From the NCBI RefSeq assembly GCF_007991655.1, contig NZ_BJYT01000001.1, positions 496,001-560,000 on the forward strand: a stretch of DNA of 64,000 nucleotides. The letters are read 5' to 3'. Positions 61,101-64,000 of this stretch are shown piece after piece. Position numbers and translations under genes: made by a program. Below the pieces are notes generated by a model. That model saw nothing but the letters and a program-made list of their open reading frames with translations, did no database searches and was not told the origin of the DNA. The stretch's first letter is position 1, and each line of letters begins with the position of its first letter. This DNA is from Segetibacter aerophilus. GTDB taxonomy: Bacteria > Bacteroidota > Bacteroidia > Chitinophagales > Chitinophagaceae.

Positions 61101-61173
61101 CTAACTCGTTCGCTCTTGATAAACGGGCTGGCATACTTTAAGTAGCACCATAAGTATAACTCAAACTAAAGAA

Positions 61174-62283
61174 ATGCAAGAAAAACAATACCCATTTTTT
61201 ATTAAAAGCACGGTAGTTCTTTTTGGACTTATCCTGCTTACTTATTCATTAATTAACCTAAGAGATATACTTGTACCGGTCGCTTTCTCAGTCATCATCG
61301 CCATTCTGCTTAACCCTTTGGTAAACAAGTTTAAGGGCTACAAGATTTCTCATGTGTTTTCTATTATTATAGCGATGTTGATTGCAATAGTTATTATTGC
61401 TGCAATACTTTACTTTCTCTCTTCTCAGATAGCAGGTTTCGGTGAAAACATTCCGCTTTTAAAAACAAAGTTTGCTGCTTTGAGCCACCAGTTACAGGAG
61501 TATGTGCAAGCAAAATTTGGAATTGCTATTGGCAAGCAGGTGCAATTATTAAATGATGCGCTTAACAGCAGTAAAGCCATGGTGGGGCAGACGGTGGGGA
61601 CTGCATTGGGAACGCTTGCAGTCATTTTCTTACTTCCGGTATATACTTTCCTGTTGCTTTTTTACAAGGCACTGATACTAAATTTTCTTTATGAAGTCTT
61701 TGCTGAAGAGAATACAAAGCAAGTAGGCGACATCTTGAGCCAGACAAAAACAGCGATACAGAGTTATATGGTAGGGCTGCTATTAGAAGCGCTTATAGTG
61801 GCAGTTTTAAATTCAACAGCTTTGATGATTTTAGGAATAGATTATGCGATTCTGTTAGGAGTTCTCGGCGCGATACTAAACATGATCCCTTATTTGGGAG
61901 GTATTATCGCTATTGCTTTGCCGGTCTTGATGGCAACCGTTACGAAAGACGGGTTCTCGTCACAGCTTGGAATTATAATTGCCTATGCCATCATTCAGTT
62001 TATAGACAACAACATATTGGTACCACGGATCGTATCGTCTAAAGTGCAGATCAACGCGTTGTTTTCAATAATAGTGGTATTGTTGGGAGGAGCTTTATGG
62101 GGAGTGCCAGGTATGTTTCTTTCAATCCCTGCGGTAGCTATTGTAAAAATTATCTTTGATAGAATTGATGATTTGAAACCATGGGGAAAATTGCTCGGAG
62201 ATGAAGTACCTACCCGCCACAAAGGACAAATTTGGATACGTCGTAGAAAGAAGCCGTCAGTTGCAGAAAAGATTGTTGAATAA
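61174..62283 (+). CDS. AI-2E family transporter (PerM/UPF0118)
   Basis: A 369-residue integral membrane protein with about seven to eight helices: three in the first 100 residues (STVVLFGLILLTYSLINL; VAFSVIIAILLNPLV; FSIIIAMLIAIVIIAAILYF), then a long extra loop and four more. Family motifs are GIDYAILLGVLGAILNMIPY, GGIIAIALPVL and IQFIDNNILVPRIVSSK. The family includes autoinducer-2 exporters and Na+/H+-type transporters, so the cargo is not known. A basic tail ends the chain (RRRKKPSVAEKIVE). Confidence 0.9.
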   Translation: MQEKQYPFFIKSTVVLFGLILLTYSLINLRDILVPVAFSVIIAILLNPLVNKFKGYKISHVFSIIIAMLIAIVIIAAILYFLSSQIAGFGENIPLLKTKFAALSHQLQEYVQAKFGIAIGKQVQLLNDALNSSKAMVGQTVGTALGTLAVIFLLPVYTFLLLFYKALILNFLYEVFAEENTKQVGDILSQTKTAIQSYMVGLLLEALIVAVLNSTALMILGIDYAILLGVLGAILNMIPYLGGIIAIALPVLMATVTKDGFSSQLGIIIAYAIIQFIDNNILVPRIVSSKVQINALFSIIVVLLGGALWGVPGMFLSIPAVAIVKIIFDRIDDLKPWGKLLGDEVPTRHKGQIWIRRRKKPSVAEKIVE

Positions 62284-62333
62284 CATCTAACACTTTTAAT
62301 GATTTTGGGAGAGAAAACACAAATCAGCGATAT

Positions 62334-62867
62334 CTAAACATCGCCTTTAAAATATACATCCTTCATTTTTTCGTAACGTCCCTGGCCGGAGCGTTTGAAG
62401 TATATTCTTAAGAACGTAGCTTCAAACGCTACAGGCTCTTTAGTAAGATACTCGTCAGCAAGTATTTTCATGGCTGCAAAGTCTTGTCTTGTAAATCCGC
62501 ACCAACCGCGTCCTAGTGTTAGATGAGGATGGAACGACTGGTTTTGCTGTTGCCTGTTGTCGGCTTGTTCATAAGGTTGTATGGCCGGAATGAGTGCGCT
62601 ATGTAATGTTGTAAGAGGTGCCGATTGTACACTGATAAATAAAACACGAGTACCGAAGTTCCCAGTTCCAGGCAAAGAGATAGGGAAGGGTTGAAAGGAA
62701 TTGCAGGTGTTTTCAATTGCATCCAGCCATGCTGTTTCGTTCAATACTGTTACCGGCGGCTGCAAGGTGATGTGTGGCTCCAGCCTGTTATCTCCAAACT
62801 GCTTCTGAATATTTACAACAGTTTCACAAATATCATCGGGAGGAACAAGTCCAATAAAATGTTTCAT
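62334..62867 (-). CDS. 2H phosphoesterase (2'-5' RNA ligase/ThpR family)
   Basis: A 177-residue RNA-end-processing enzyme with two HxTx motifs, PHITLQPP (about 32-39) and PHLTLGRG (about 113-120), which form the 2H active site. It should open 2',3'-cyclic phosphates to 2'-phosphate or join RNA ends. The start MKHFIGLVPPDDICE is like ThpR-type proteins. It is convergent with the AI-2E permease, with a 50-bp gap and no clear terminator. Confidence 0.85.
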   Translation of the reverse strand: MKHFIGLVPPDDICETVVNIQKQFGDNRLEPHITLQPPVTVLNETAWLDAIENTCNSFQPFPISLPGTGNFGTRVLFISVQSAPLTTLHSALIPAIQPYEQADNRQQQNQSFHPHLTLGRGWCGFTRQDFAAMKILADEYLTKEPVAFEATFLRIYFKRSGQGRYEKMKDVYFKGDV

Positions 62868-62962
62868 AGCGCTTTATGAATTTTCGAAAAAATCAGTTGA
62901 AATACTTGAAAGCGTTGTTAGAGGGAGTATCTTTTTTAATGTCGATGAAAGAAAAACTAGTT

Positions 62963-62982
62963 GCAGTGAGTGACAACGATGC
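62963..62982 (+). repeat. Dispersed repeat, GAGTGACAACGATG form
   Basis: Reads GCAGTGAGTGACAACGATGC. It has the 16-bp core with two bases missing, and lies antisense between two minus-strand genes. Confidence 0.6.
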
Positions 62983-63068
62983 CGAATAAAGAAGTAATGC
63001 GCGCATAAAAAAAGTAATTATACACTTCTTTCATCTACAATAATAATTGCCGTTCGAGGCTGGCAACT

Positions 63069-63278
63069 TTATTTCTTTGCCTTCTTTGCGGCTGCTTTTT
63101 TTGCAGGCGCTTTCTTAGGTACCTTATCGCCTTCTTGCCTTGCTTCAGACAATCCAATCGCTATAGCTTGTTTGCGACTCGTGACCTTTTTTCCTGTTCC
63201 TGTCTTGAGCTTTCCTTCTTTCATTTCATGCATCACTTCCTCCACTTTTTCGCCTGCTTCCTTAGAATACTTTGCCAT
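63069..63278 (-). CDS. DUF6496 protein with lysine/alanine-rich tail
   Basis: A 69-residue basic protein. The DUF6496 core is VEEVMHEMKEGKLKTGTGKK and VTSRKQAIAIGLSEARQEGD; the tail KVPKKAPAKKAAAKKAKK resembles histone H1 tails and likely binds nucleic acid. The ATG at 63278 gives MAKYSKEAGEK, the usual family start; the frame is open 25 codons upstream without coding character. Function unknown; these small proteins are often stress-linked, which is inference. Confidence 0.85.
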   Translation of the reverse strand: MAKYSKEAGEKVEEVMHEMKEGKLKTGTGKKVTSRKQAIAIGLSEARQEGDKVPKKAPAKKAAAKKAKK

Positions 63279-63478
63279 GGTATTGAGGTTATTTAGGTTA
63301 AAATTTAAAATGATTAAAAAAATATACCAGCGGAAGAAAGCCTGCTTTTTCAAAAACGAACCTTAAAGAAATCTAAAAAAACTTTATAAAGATTAAAACT
63401 AGCATAAATCATTTCTCGTAGGTTGAAGAGGAAGGCAGATAACCTTTTGAAAAAACATTTAATAATAAAAACACCGTT

Positions 63479-64000
63479 ATGACAAAGAACACGGCTTTAT
63501 TTGAAAACAAAATAGTAGCGGACCGCGACTCTGGTTTTGCTAATATGTCGAGAAGGAAATTCTTAAACTACGCAGGAGCGTCTACCGGGTTAGTATTACT
63601 TGCAGCATGCAGCAAAAATGATAACAACGGAGTAGATCTTGGCAGTGGCGATACCGGTATTTTAAACTATGCTTATGCATTAGAGCAACTGGAAGCAGCC
63701 TTCTACATCCAGGTAGCAAAGACATTTTATACCGGCATCACTGAAGACGAAAAAGCTTTGTTGACCGACATTCGCGATCATGAAGTAGCTCACCGCGAAT
63801 TTTTCAAAGCAGCCCTTGGTGGTAGTGCAATACAAGCGCTTGAAGTTGATTTTAGTTCAATAAATTTTGCTGACCGTACGAGTGTTTTAGGAACTGCTAA
63901 GGCTTTTGAAGATTTAGGAGTCTCGGCTTATAACGGCGCCGGTCCTTTATTTCAATCTGCTGCATTCCTAACATTGGCTGGAAAGATCGTTTCTGTAGAA
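63479..64000 (+). CDS. Tat-exported ferritin-like domain protein (3' end cut by window)
   Basis: 174 codons are visible before the right edge. The N-terminus has a twin-arginine signal (MSRRKFLNYAGASTGLVLLA) with a lipobox LAAC at the end, so it is exported folded and lipid-anchored. The ferritin-like four-helix domain follows: ILNYAYALEQLEAAFYIQVA (about 60-80), then DEKALLTDIRDHEVAHREFF (about 90-110). The Glu/His pattern (YALEQLEAAFY; DHEVAHREFF) fits the family, whose role (metal binding or oxidase) is not established. It usually occurs as tandem paralogues; the next gene is outside the window. Confidence 0.9.
   Translation, partial: MTKNTALFENKIVADRDSGFANMSRRKFLNYAGASTGLVLLAACSKNDNNGVDLGSGDTGILNYAYALEQLEAAFYIQVAKTFYTGITEDEKALLTDIRDHEVAHREFFKAALGGSAIQALEVDFSSINFADRTSVLGTAKAFEDLGVSAYNGAGPLFQSAAFLTLAGKIVSVE

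Overview
The window looks like chromosome of a Bacteroidota bacterium, most likely from the Chitinophagaceae side of the phylum. The support is a SusC/SusD outer-membrane pair, a subtilase carrying type IX secretion (por) C-terminal domains, many Bacteroidota-type lipoproteins and TonB-type barrels, an HU-CCDC81 protein in a TPR/barrel operon, A/T-rich ribosome-binding regions, a few TAnnTTTG-like -7 elements and moderate-to-low GC. The family assignment is inference. No rRNA, tRNA, insertion sequence, prophage or CRISPR array was seen. Most of the sequence is ordinary housekeeping and cell-envelope DNA.

Layout. 1-7 kb: the glycine cleavage P protein (cut by the left edge), the adjacent ribosome-assembly GTPases era and der, a small lipoprotein, trmH and a secreted thioredoxin. 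7-13 kb: minus-strand genes for pyrophosphatase, NUDIX hydrolase, lactonase-like propeller, a flavin monooxygenase paired with an ATP-grasp ligase, and a membrane protein. 13.5-18.9 kb: an envelope operon (1015-residue TPR protein, outer-membrane barrel, HU-CCDC81 membrane protein). 19-24.9 kb: a 40-residue membrane peptide, a VF530-type protein, an SH3-type secreted protein, an HtrA protease, an orphan response regulator and an NYN/LOTUS RNA-binding protein. 25-31.7 kb: SusC, SusD and a Tat-exported enolase-superfamily enzyme. 31.9-37.5 kb: an RsmB-like methyltransferase, the type IX substrate subtilase, a lipoprotein, an esterase and a HupE/UreJ protein.

37.7-39.7 kb holds the most unusual locus. 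A 79-residue protein, a 59-residue acidic protein and a 495-residue protein lie in a row. The last fuses the same 80-residue domain to a bacterial eRF1-like (baeRF family 3) module. Next come an M16 peptidase and an M19-like dipeptidase, then the ybbP-ybbA/tesA block in the same divergent order as in Escherichia coli, a propeller lipoprotein, an exported methyltransferase, prfC and a dipeptide epimerase. 54.2-61.1 kb is a signalling block: an ECF sigma factor, then a CHASE3-GAF hybrid kinase with three receiver domains, CheR, a receiver-less CheB and a receiver-kinase, with no MCP, CheA or CheW. The right end has an AI-2E family permease, a 2H phosphoesterase, a DUF6496 basic protein and the start of a Tat-exported ferritin-like protein.

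Overlaying the genes is a dispersed short repeat, with about 13 copies in 64 kb on both strands, nearly all between genes, built around GAGTGACACAACGATG or GAGCGTGGCAACGATG. Heptamer, 35-bp and 37-bp tandem repeats also sit at gene ends, two of them reaching into coding sequence.
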